Position numbers and translations under genes: made by a program | In this document: positions 46,978 to 53,897 of the stretch, piece by piece | Layout: each line of letters opens with the position of its first letter | How positions within the stretch are numbered: position 1 is the stretch's first letter | Notes under the pieces: model-generated | Database searches by the model: none | The model's input: only the letters and a program-made list of their open reading frames with translations | What the model was told of the DNA's origin: nothing | From: a virus | DNA length: 64,000 nt | Direction: 5' to 3' (one strand) | Virus record (IMG/VR): IMGVR_UViG_3300005533_000003 | Location: 1 to 64,000 of that record

Positions 46978-47687
46978 TGCCGGGGAAAGTGGGAGAAGCC
47001 GCCGAAGGACCCAAGGCTGGCGAAGTGATACGTGGGTCTACCGAACTTAATATCTCGGAAGAGGGTAAAGAGCAGGGACGTAAGTTAAATGAACATATAA
47101 AGCGTTTGGGTGGTTTTTGGCGTATTTACTACTCTTCCCAGATGCGTGCTGCCCATAGTGCCCATATCGCGGTGAGTGGTACAGAAACCCGTTTTATGGC
47201 CCCTTCGCCCGAGCTTGAAAGCTGGCACTTGGGCGGTTATGAAGGAAAGTTCGTTAAAGACGTTTTACCAGATATTCAGGACCTTGTAGCCGAGCGTCCT
47301 TGGGTAGTCCCTCCTGGAATGGGAGCAAAAAGTACTAAACCGGGAGAGAGTTTTAACCAATTTAAAAGCCGTGTACTTAATAAAGTACGTGAGTTAATGG
47401 AATTGTGGGAAGAACATCCTACTAAGCGTATTGCAGTAGTTACCCATTTCCATGACATTCAGCTAGTGGACGCATGGTTGCATTGCTATAACGGCCATCC
47501 AGATAAAGGGGATGATGGTTACACAGCTAAGATTTATAACCAAGACATAGGGGAACCGGGTGAAGTTATTTGGTTGCATAAAAGTGGCGGCAAATGGAAG
47601 TTTCAGAGGATAGATATTTCCAAGTTTCCCGTCCTTCCTCCCGGTATTTACTTCATACGGCACTTTATGACCGGATGGAATAAGTAA
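46977..47687 (+). CDS. Histidine phosphatase with permuted sequence order, 236 aa
   Basis: The protein starts where the family normally reads after its first motif: VIRGSTELNISEEGKEQGRKL (18-37). SSQMRAAHSA (Arg57), LESWHLGGYEG (Glu81) and VVTHFHD (His157) follow in the normal order. The catalytic RH motif, usually at the N-terminus, is at the C-terminus: GIYFIRHFMTGWN (223-235, His229). So all catalytic residues are present but the sequence is circularly permuted. Both RHG and THG have Phe for Gly. It sits between two adaptor genes and is co-translated with the first. Substrate unknown. Confidence 0.75.
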   Translation: MPGKVGEAAEGPKAGEVIRGSTELNISEEGKEQGRKLNEHIKRLGGFWRIYYSSQMRAAHSAHIAVSGTETRFMAPSPELESWHLGGYEGKFVKDVLPDIQDLVAERPWVVPPGMGAKSTKPGESFNQFKSRVLNKVRELMELWEEHPTKRIAVVTHFHDIQLVDAWLHCYNGHPDKGDDGYTAKIYNQDIGEPGEVIWLHKSGGKWKFQRIDISKFPVLPPGIYFIRHFMTGWNK

Positions 47688-47692
47688 AGCGG

Positions 47693-47698
47693 TACAAT
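47693..47698 (+). promoter_or_regulatory. Late-type box (TACAAT) before adaptor 2
   Basis: TACAAT followed by AGAGTTAGATAGTAC and ATG at 47714. Confidence 0.4.
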
Positions 47699-47713
47699 AG
47701 AGTTAGATAGTAC

Positions 47714-48472
47714 ATGGCTGTTAGACCAACAACTTATACGTGGAATGATGTTATGTCCATTGTCGGACGTAAATCTTCCCGTGGTTTAGTGGATGATTTG
47801 GGACCGATAATTGCGAATGCTACGCTTAATTGGGTATGGGATAAGTACGATTGGCGAGAGTCAATTGGGCAATTACCACCTTTCTATCTCGTTCCGAACG
47901 AACAAGATTATGGCGCTCCGACAGTCACTATACCTACTGATTTTTATGGTCTACGTTGGTGTAACTTGGTTAGGACTGACAATACTCCACCGTATAGACA
48001 ACCTGTTACGGTCATTAAAGACTTGCAAACTACCCATATTCGGTACTTGCCGCACGCAATTGGATATATAAGCGAAAAAAAGGCTTTCCGGCTTTTTCCT
48101 CGAATACCGGATAATATTGGCTCCCCGACGTACTTAATTGAGGGAGTTTATAAAAAAAGACCAGCTAAGATTACGACGGAAAATCTGTCCACGACTCTGT
48201 TACCGTTTGATGATATCTACTTCGAAATGTGGATTGAAACGGCTAAGTGGGTTATGTGGCAAATGGATAGCGACCCTCGGGCGGGACAGATTACTATGGC
48301 AAATGGACAGATAAGTTCTAATGGTCAAGCTGCGGTCATGATGAACATGGTCGAGTGGGCTGCGAGTAGAGAGGGTCTGGAACTTTCCGAGCCTATTATC
48401 TCTCCGGCAGAACCGTTAGTTAGTCAAGGTCCTTACCGTCCTGCTTTGTTTGGTTTGGGTTTCTCTTTTTAA
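47714..48472 (+). CDS. Head-to-tail adaptor-like protein 2, 252 aa
   Basis: TYTWNDVMSIVGRKSSRGLVDDLGPIIANATLNWVWDKYDWRES, YGAPTVTIPTDFYGLRW and DSDPRAGQITMANGQ show the same core as the 46270 protein. The fold is likely of the gp4/gp6-like connector type. It would sit below the portal. Confidence 0.65.
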   Translation: MAVRPTTYTWNDVMSIVGRKSSRGLVDDLGPIIANATLNWVWDKYDWRESIGQLPPFYLVPNEQDYGAPTVTIPTDFYGLRWCNLVRTDNTPPYRQPVTVIKDLQTTHIRYLPHAIGYISEKKAFRLFPRIPDNIGSPTYLIEGVYKKRPAKITTENLSTTLLPFDDIYFEMWIETAKWVMWQMDSDPRAGQITMANGQISSNGQAAVMMNMVEWAASREGLELSEPIISPAEPLVSQGPYRPALFGLGFSF

Positions 48473-48477
48473 GAGAT

Positions 48478-48888
48478 ATGTCTATGAAATTTCTAGCTGC
48501 TTTATTTTTAATATCGTTTCCTTTCTCCGGAACCTCAAATCCCCCGTCTCTTGGGGAACAGACACAGGCTTTGTATAAGCAGCTATGGAATGATGAAAAG
48601 ATGTTTGGGTTTCAAAATATCTATATTGTTATGAATGTGAAACACCCTCAAGACATGCATGAGAAAAATGTGTGGGGCGATGTTCATTTTGATAAGGGAT
48701 ACCCCGAGATAGATATAATGGCTCTTGAAGATTATCCCGCCCAAATGCCTATGAAGGAACGTAAGGTGCAACAGAGACAAGTCCTTCGACATGAACTTCT
48801 ACATATTAAAATGGAACAGTTAGGCGTACCGGGTGAGGCACAGGATACTTTGATAGAGGCACTTCAACCATATATGAAGGAAAATTAA
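48478..48888 (+). CDS. Exported zinc metallopeptidase (HExxH), 136 aa
   Basis: Signal peptide (MKFLAALFLISFPFSGTS). HELLH at 105-109 is the zincin motif, with Glu120 or Glu127 as possible third ligand. Small minimal zincin. It may process virion proteins or act in the periplasm or on the cell wall. Overlaps the next gene's start region by one base. Confidence 0.7.
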   Translation: MSMKFLAALFLISFPFSGTSNPPSLGEQTQALYKQLWNDEKMFGFQNIYIVMNVKHPQDMHEKNVWGDVHFDKGYPEIDIMALEDYPAQMPMKERKVQQRQVLRHELLHIKMEQLGVPGEAQDTLIEALQPYMKEN

Positions 48889-49238
48889 TGTTAGACCTGG
48901 AAGAGTTGTTATCGGTTATTGCTACGGAAGAGGGTTTTTGGCGGGATGGGACGCCGGATATTCCCCAGACACATAACAATCCAGGGGACCTAAGGAACTA
49001 TACTCCACCATACAAGATTGCCGACTTTCCTACTATCGCGGATGGTATTGCTTGGGGTATTACTCAGTTGGCTTTGGACGTGCGTAGGGGACAGAGTTTA
49101 AGACAGTTAGTATATAACTGGGCACCCCCTTCCGAGAATAACTCTGAAGCTTATTTTCAGTTCGTCGCTAGTAAGTTTCCGCAATTCGACCCCGATACAC
49201 CTTTAAAAAACTATTATGAAATCCGAAAAGCTGAATAA
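48888..49238 (+). CDS. Muralytic-type NNPGDL protein, 116 aa
   Basis: TEEGF near residue 13 and HNNPGDLRN near 30, then FPTIADGIAWGITQLAL and NWAPPSENNSEAYFQFV. This resembles the lysozyme-like/NNPGNL family found as endolysin or virion-associated lysins, with Glu14 as possible catalytic acid. No signal peptide. Together with the zinc peptidase it forms a small host-wall module. Confidence 0.65.
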   Translation: MLDLEELLSVIATEEGFWRDGTPDIPQTHNNPGDLRNYTPPYKIADFPTIADGIAWGITQLALDVRRGQSLRQLVYNWAPPSENNSEAYFQFVASKFPQFDPDTPLKNYYEIRKAE

Positions 49239-49644
49239 GTCGTTAGTTTTATACGTTTTTAACCCTCCAACTAATTACACTTGTAAAGAATGCGCTTTTA
49301 TAAGCCCACAGGGTAACTGTAGTAATTATATCGAATCGGATAAAAACGTTAAACCCTATGGGTCTTGTAACGACTGGCGTACTCAGAAACATGGATACGT
49401 GCAAGGGACCCATGATAGGACTAAGGAACAGACGGGTTATACCGAAAACGAAAAGGGCTTTGGGTGTAGGCGTTGCGAAGAATTTATAGCCGATACCAAA
49501 ATGTGTAAAAAGGTGGATGAAAGCGGAGGGCCTACCGTGGGTATTATTCACCCCGGAGCCTGTTGTAGCCGTTGGGAAGCTGATCCAGTAAGGTCTAAAA
49601 TGTCGGATAACCAGCTAAACGGTATGCGTAACTACAGGGTATAA
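49216..49644 (+). CDS. Protein with duplicated four-Cys module, 142 aa
   Basis: Two repeats of CxxC-x(7-8)-C-x(15-18)-GxC: CKEC...NC...GSCNDW (about 22-53) and CRRC...MC...GACCSRW (about 84-121). The Cys pattern resembles high-potential iron-sulfur proteins found in phages, so a metal or Fe-S cluster is possible. Overlaps the previous gene by 23 bases. Confidence 0.6.
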   Translation: MKSEKLNKSLVLYVFNPPTNYTCKECAFISPQGNCSNYIESDKNVKPYGSCNDWRTQKHGYVQGTHDRTKEQTGYTENEKGFGCRRCEEFIADTKMCKKVDESGGPTVGIIHPGACCSRWEADPVRSKMSDNQLNGMRNYRV

Positions 49645-49645
49645 T
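49640..49645 (+). promoter_or_regulatory. Late-type box (TATAAT) before the small genes
   Basis: TATAAT at the stop of the previous gene, followed by AAGAGTAGCGG and the ATG at 49659. Confidence 0.45.
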
Positions 49646-49658
49646 AAGAGTAGCGGAT

Positions 49659-49778
49659 ATGGACGAAAAACACGAACAGGATAGGTTTGAAGATGATGGT
49701 AATTTTCAAGAGGATAAACCCTTGGAAATCTATACTTTACCGCGTCCTACGTATCCCGCAGAGGTAGACGATGTATGA
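49659..49778 (+). CDS. Small acidic protein, 39 aa
   Basis: MDEKHEQDRFEDDGNFQEDK then a Pro-rich end (YTLPRPTYPAEVDDV). Short but framed by a promoter-like box and the next gene. Function unknown. Confidence 0.45.
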   Translation: MDEKHEQDRFEDDGNFQEDKPLEIYTLPRPTYPAEVDDV

Positions 49779-49787
49779 GTGACTAAC

Positions 49788-49964
49788 ATGCCATTTAAAT
49801 CTAAAGCTCAAATGCGTGCTGCGTTCGGGGGTTATCTCGGAGACGAAATGAAAAGTAAAGCTAAATCCTGGGCCGATGAAACTCCAAATATTAGTAAACT
49901 TCCAGCACATAAGAAATCTAAAGCTCCTAACCCGAATGCTATCTTGGCGGCTAAAAAGAAATGA
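49788..49964 (+). CDS. Small basic protein with NPxxILA end, 58 aa
   Basis: ATG 49788 is chosen; GTG 49779 would add MTN. MPFKSKAQMRAAFGG is the start of a known group of small basic phage proteins. The C-terminus PNPNAILAAKKK shares a motif with the next two larger proteins. Confidence 0.6.
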   Translation: MPFKSKAQMRAAFGGYLGDEMKSKAKSWADETPNISKLPAHKKSKAPNPNAILAAKKK

Positions 49965-50080
49965 AAAAGATTACTCTATACGCTATACTTGGTCCCCTTA
50001 TGCTTCAAACGGCATACCAATGGTGGACGAATGCAATTAATAATGGAATAACTTTACTTAGTAACCTTATACCTTCATGA
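49961..50080 (+). CDS. Small hydrophobic protein, 39 aa
   Basis: MKKITLYAILGPLMLQTAYQ...NGITLLSNLIPS. ATGA junctions on both ends with neighbours (starts at the stop of one, ends at the start of the next). One membrane helix. Function unknown. Confidence 0.45.
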   Translation: MKKITLYAILGPLMLQTAYQWWTNAINNGITLLSNLIPS

Positions 50081-50406
50081 CTCCTACGACTGGCCAGCAA
50101 CAGCCTAATGTATTAGATGCCATTATTAACTTTGTAAAGAATAATCAGACTTTACAGAAGTTATTTGCAGGTCAGGCTGTGCCCCAAACTACACAGGGTA
50201 TTGCGCCTACGCCTAATATGCAGGGTGTTTTTGCTCCCTTTGCGGGTAATGCTCCTACGACTCAAAGAGGTCCAGCATTTCAGAGTACAGATTATTTGGC
50301 TCCGTTGGTAGATCAATATATGAATGAACAAAAGAAACCAAAACGTACTCGTAGCCGAAGCACAAACCCACAGGCGATACTTGCTAAGGGTGCGGGTGAG
50401 GAATAA
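50077..50406 (+). CDS. Pro/Gln/Thr-rich protein with NPxxILA end, 109 aa
   Basis: Low-complexity (QAVPQTTQGIAPTPNMQGV). Basic RTRSRSTN near the end, then NPQAILAKGAGEE. Likely a minor virion protein. A transcription unit with the next ones. Confidence 0.5.
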   Translation: MTPTTGQQQPNVLDAIINFVKNNQTLQKLFAGQAVPQTTQGIAPTPNMQGVFAPFAGNAPTTQRGPAFQSTDYLAPLVDQYMNEQKKPKRTRSRSTNPQAILAKGAGEE

Positions 50407-50408
50407 AC

Positions 50409-50750
50409 ATGCCAATGGACGATGATGGACGAAATGTTTGGGATAAGATTAAAGATTTTGCTGCTGGTGGTGGGGCACTTAAAAAGGCCGCTTCCGTAGG
50501 CGGGGCAGGTAAGGATAATTCAACAGCTTCCCCAAATGCTGTACAGGGAGGTTATGATCCAACTTTCATGGAACAACAAAAGAGAAATGCTCAACAGGCG
50601 GCGGATGCTGCATTAAAGGCGAAGAAAACTAGTTCGGCGGCTGCGGATAGTCCCACGCCTATTACGGTTCAGAAAAAGGGAAAGAAAGTTCCCCCTCCGA
50701 ATCCTCAGGATATTTTAGCGGCTCCACAACCAAAGCAGAAGGTTAAATAG
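50409..50750 (+). CDS. Ala/Lys-rich protein with NPxxILA end, 113 aa
   Basis: Gly/Ala-rich start (KDFAAGGGALKKAASVGGAG), a helical Ala/Gln centre, then PPNPQDILAAPQPKQKVK. Same C-terminal motif as the two genes upstream. Confidence 0.5.
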   Translation: MPMDDDGRNVWDKIKDFAAGGGALKKAASVGGAGKDNSTASPNAVQGGYDPTFMEQQKRNAQQAADAALKAKKTSSAAADSPTPITVQKKGKKVPPPNPQDILAAPQPKQKVK

Positions 50751-50751
50751 T

Positions 50752-51189
50752 ATGCCAGGACAAGGACCTACTACTGGCGGTTCGCAAATTGGGCAACTGG
50801 ATATGACTCCGGCCCAAACGGATGCTAATAGTGTAAATGTTCCTTTCTTTGGACAATCGCAACCGGGAGTAGGACAGAATGCACAGGGGCAGGACCAGTA
50901 TCGGAATTTGCATCCCGACTTCCAGCATATGTTATTTAGTGCTTTGGGACAGTTTGGGGAACAGCTACAAAAACAGCAAAAGTTTCAGCAGGCTCAACAG
51001 GCTCAGTTCCAGCAATCGAGTCAGGAAGCCGCAATGAATAGGCTGGCAAGTAATCCTCTTGGACAGGGATTAGCGAAGATGTTTAAAAAGATTTTTGGAG
51101 CACAAGCGGGTAGTCAATTTCAACCAACTACTGGTCCAATGCCTGCAAGTGGGGGCGGGGATACTTCAAGTGGCGATGATGGTCAATAA
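50752..51189 (+). CDS. Gln-rich protein, 145 aa
   Basis: Central Gln-rich helix (LQKQQKFQQAQQAQFQQSSQEA) flanked by Gly/Pro/Ser-rich ends, with LGQGLAKMFKKIFGAQ as an amphipathic helix. Resembles other virion-block low-complexity proteins. Confidence 0.55.
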   Translation: MPGQGPTTGGSQIGQLDMTPAQTDANSVNVPFFGQSQPGVGQNAQGQDQYRNLHPDFQHMLFSALGQFGEQLQKQQKFQQAQQAQFQQSSQEAAMNRLASNPLGQGLAKMFKKIFGAQAGSQFQPTTGPMPASGGGDTSSGDDGQ

Positions 51190-51447
51190 ATGCGGCCCGT
51201 GTGGGAAATATATAAGTTTTTTAATACAAGGATTCTGAAAGCATTTTTGAGGAGTAATAAAATAGGTATGGACCCAGTTACAGCAATTTTCAACTTTTTA
51301 GCAACCCCCGAGGGACAGAAGCTAATTGATCCTTTGGTAAAATTGAATACGGAGTTTGTTAATCTTATTTTTGGCTTGATTAAAAATATCCATGATAGTA
51401 AACAGGCCACTAGCGGAAACAGTACCAATAGTACTCCAAAGAATTAA
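51190..51447 (+). CDS. Small helical membrane-interacting protein, 85 aa
   Basis: Starts MRPVWEIYKFFNTRILKAF, then AIFNFLATPEGQKLIDPLV and an amphipathic LIFGLIKNI. Immediately after the stop of the previous gene. Could be a small ejection or membrane component. Function unknown. Confidence 0.5.
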   Translation: MRPVWEIYKFFNTRILKAFLRSNKIGMDPVTAIFNFLATPEGQKLIDPLVKLNTEFVNLIFGLIKNIHDSKQATSGNSTNSTPKN

Positions 51448-51460
51448 CGAGGTTTTACAC

Positions 51461-51997
51461 ATGGCAACTTTGACGGACGATATTTATTGGGCGCATTTTG
51501 ACCCTCAAGTACAGGCACTTAGGAATGTTCCGTTTAGCGACAGTAAGGCCCATACGTTGGCTACGTTGGCTACGCAAGGGTTTATTATCGACATGCCTAT
51601 TATGGGGTGGAATTGGGACCCTGTTTTGGTTATGCAATATCGGCAACAGTATGGTTATACTTGGGTTCCTTCACTTTTACAGCCGAATATCGCTGTCGCT
51701 CCTGGGGTAAGTCAACCGGGTACGGCTCCATATGATCCTCTTCATCCTCCGGCTGGCAGTATTAAAGTGTCTTTGGACGCTAATGATTATCCTCCCTTTC
51801 AAGCTCCGGCGTCGTCTGTACCGGCTCCTAGCCCTCAGGCGGGTACTTGTTGGGGTAATGTATGTGCTTTGGGAACGGGTTTTCCTCAGAATAACTTTCA
51901 AGACGGCTATACGTTTAGTGAAAACGGTAAAAACTACAAACTTCATGTGGGACAAGGGCCTATGGGTCCTACCCGGTGGTTGGAACTACTTCCGTAA
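51461..51997 (+). CDS. Hypothetical protein, 178 aa
   Basis: ATG 51461 is chosen. N-terminal MATLTDDIYWAHFDPQVQALRNVPFSD, a Pro-rich centre (SLDANDYPPFQAPASSVPAP), then a globular end with two Cys (TCWGNVCALG) and YKLHVGQGPMGPTRW. Possibly a virion enzyme or a spike part. No family recognised. Confidence 0.5.
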   Translation: MATLTDDIYWAHFDPQVQALRNVPFSDSKAHTLATLATQGFIIDMPIMGWNWDPVLVMQYRQQYGYTWVPSLLQPNIAVAPGVSQPGTAPYDPLHPPAGSIKVSLDANDYPPFQAPASSVPAPSPQAGTCWGNVCALGTGFPQNNFQDGYTFSENGKNYKLHVGQGPMGPTRWLELLP

Positions 51998-52004
51998 AGA
52001 CTTG

Positions 52005-52020
52005 TAAAATAAGGTAAAAT
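52005..52020 (+). promoter_or_regulatory. Doubled late-type box (TAAAAT x2) before the Gly-rich gene
   Basis: Two TAAAAT boxes ten bases apart (52005-52010, 52015-52020), the second followed by AGGTATAGACGAGAG and the ATG at 52049. Confidence 0.4.
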
Positions 52021-52048
52021 AGGTATAGACGAGAGATTCCTATTTTAC

Positions 52049-53281
52049 ATGGCATTTAATCCCGGAAGTTATACTCCTGCACAACTTTACCAGATGGGTA
52101 CTGGATACACTCCCACTGGACAAACTGCAAATCCTAGTACGGGTACTGGTGTTGGGTATGCTCCTCCGGCTCCTCCTGTAAATCCTCAAGGTACGGGTTC
52201 GGGTGGGGGTGTCGGTAATGGTTATATGCCGAATCCGAGTGGTGCTGGTGGCGGAATAGCCCCTCCGAATACTAACGGCGGTGGTGCCCCTCCTGGAAGC
52301 CCCTATGCTAGTGGTTTTGCAGGTGGTTCCAACGATCCTAACGCTTTTACCCAACCGAGTTACGCCAAAAATTTAAACCAGAATATGGATGCTTGGTTTT
52401 CGAATGTTGGACAAGCTCCTGCTTTTAGTCAATCCCAGTTTGATAACGCCTGGAATCAGTATATGACGATGGGGAATTTTAACCCCGATGCGTTTAATAA
52501 GGCAATGGGGTTAGGGGGTAGTGTTACCGCACAAGAACAGGCTAACCCGAATAGTAATTTGTATCAGGTGCCTACTGTTACTCCAGGTCAACCGTATCAG
52601 CATTTTATGCAGCAGTTGAATTTTGGGAATGGGCCTGTCAGTAATCCTGGTGGGCCAAGTAATCCTTATGGTTACAATATGTGGGCGGGAGATCCCAATT
52701 CAGCCAAGACTCAAGCGGCAGCGGCTAATAATGCTCCTACGTCGGCTACTTATGCGGGTGCTACTGGTGGGGCTGGCGGTGGTGCGTTTGGTGGATTTAA
52801 TCCCAATGGTGGTGGTGGGTTTGGTCCTGGACAAGGTGGGCAAGGACAGGGACAGGGTCAAGGTGGACAGTTCTTAGGTCAGCAACCAGCAAATCAGTTT
52901 GGTAATGGGCAGTTTAATACGGCCAATACTCCGGGTTGGAATACCGGATTTAATAATCCTCTTGCGGGTGGGTTTAATTCGTGGGGTTCCCCTTTAATGG
53001 GTAATCCTTATAGTTACATGACAGGTATTCCACAGAATGGGTTGTATGGTGGGACAATGTACGGTGGTGGGGGTCCTGGGGGTCAAGGTGGTTGGGTTCC
53101 GAGTAGCGGTATGGGCGGAATGATGGCAGCTATGGGTATGAATCCTCTTATGATGGGTGGCGGGGGCGGTATGGGTGGATTTAGTGGCCTGTTGAATAAT
53201 ATGATGGGAATTAATCCGTTCATGATGGGCGGATACCAGAGTCCGATGTATAACATTGGTGCTCCTAATACTTATTGGTAA
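52049..53281 (+). CDS. Gly/Asn/Gln-rich virion-type protein, 410 aa
   Basis: Extreme low complexity, with GGAGGGAFGG, GPGQGGQGQGQGQGG and MGGGGGMGGFSG segments. The centre (52-57 percent Gly/Asn/Gln) has repeats FGNGQFN. No globular domain. Possibly a flexible component of the ejection channel or an anti-aggregation filler; unlike collagen, there is no strict GXY repeat. Confidence 0.6.
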   Translation: MAFNPGSYTPAQLYQMGTGYTPTGQTANPSTGTGVGYAPPAPPVNPQGTGSGGGVGNGYMPNPSGAGGGIAPPNTNGGGAPPGSPYASGFAGGSNDPNAFTQPSYAKNLNQNMDAWFSNVGQAPAFSQSQFDNAWNQYMTMGNFNPDAFNKAMGLGGSVTAQEQANPNSNLYQVPTVTPGQPYQHFMQQLNFGNGPVSNPGGPSNPYGYNMWAGDPNSAKTQAAAANNAPTSATYAGATGGAGGGAFGGFNPNGGGGFGPGQGGQGQGQGQGGQFLGQQPANQFGNGQFNTANTPGWNTGFNNPLAGGFNSWGSPLMGNPYSYMTGIPQNGLYGGTMYGGGGPGGQGGWVPSSGMGGMMAAMGMNPLMMGGGGGMGGFSGLLNNMMGINPFMMGGYQSPMYNIGAPNTYW

Positions 53282-53297
53282 GGTAAATGGTGATTAT

Positions 53298-53882
53298 ATG
53301 AGCGGTCAAGGTCCTAGTTTCGGTGGCGGAATGTCAGGTAGTCCTATCCCTCCGGGTGCTTTTCCTCCGGGTAGTGGTCCAGTAGGTATTGGTGCTCCCC
53401 CGGCTCCTATTATGCCCGGTCGAATGGACATGGGTGGTATGGGTGGTGGACAGCAAATGGCTCCGAATCCCTTTACGAATGGTGGGTTTGGTAGTGTTGG
53501 TGGTGCGCCTAATGGTGGATTTGGAAATCAGACTTATCAGGGTCCTGCGGGGTTACATAACTTTTGGCAAAATCCTCCGAGTCCGGGACAAGTAATGCAG
53601 AATATTAGTACGCAAGGTAATTTCGGTGTTGGGGGCGGGCCTCAAGGCGGACAGCCACAGAAACCGAATATGACTCCGGGTAGTGTTCGTGGTAATGCCA
53701 TGCCCTCAACTAATACTAATTATGGTCCGGGTTTTATTCCTGGGGGTGGACCGCAGCAGACTTCTTTTGCTAATGGTTTGAATAACCCAATCCATAATCC
53801 TCCGAAGCCCAACACAACTCCGGGTGGAATTGGTGGGGGTGCGTCGTTTCCGAAGAATCCTGGGTTTTTTAATGCCCTATAA
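53298..53882 (+). CDS. Gly/Pro-rich virion-type protein, 194 aa
   Basis: ATG 53298 preferred. Same low-complexity style as the previous protein (GSGPVGIGAPPAPIMPGRMDMGG, GGPQGGQPQKPNMTPGS). It may have arisen by duplication of a composition module; no sequence identity can be claimed. Confidence 0.55.
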   Translation: MSGQGPSFGGGMSGSPIPPGAFPPGSGPVGIGAPPAPIMPGRMDMGGMGGGQQMAPNPFTNGGFGSVGGAPNGGFGNQTYQGPAGLHNFWQNPPSPGQVMQNISTQGNFGVGGGPQGGQPQKPNMTPGSVRGNAMPSTNTNYGPGFIPGGGPQQTSFANGLNNPIHNPPKPNTTPGGIGGGASFPKNPGFFNAL

Positions 53883-53897
53883 AAGGTAAATAAATGA

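Noticed and set aside
52049-53281. Collagen-like fibre
   Set aside because: Gly is not at every third position; it is simply Gly/Asn/Gln-rich.
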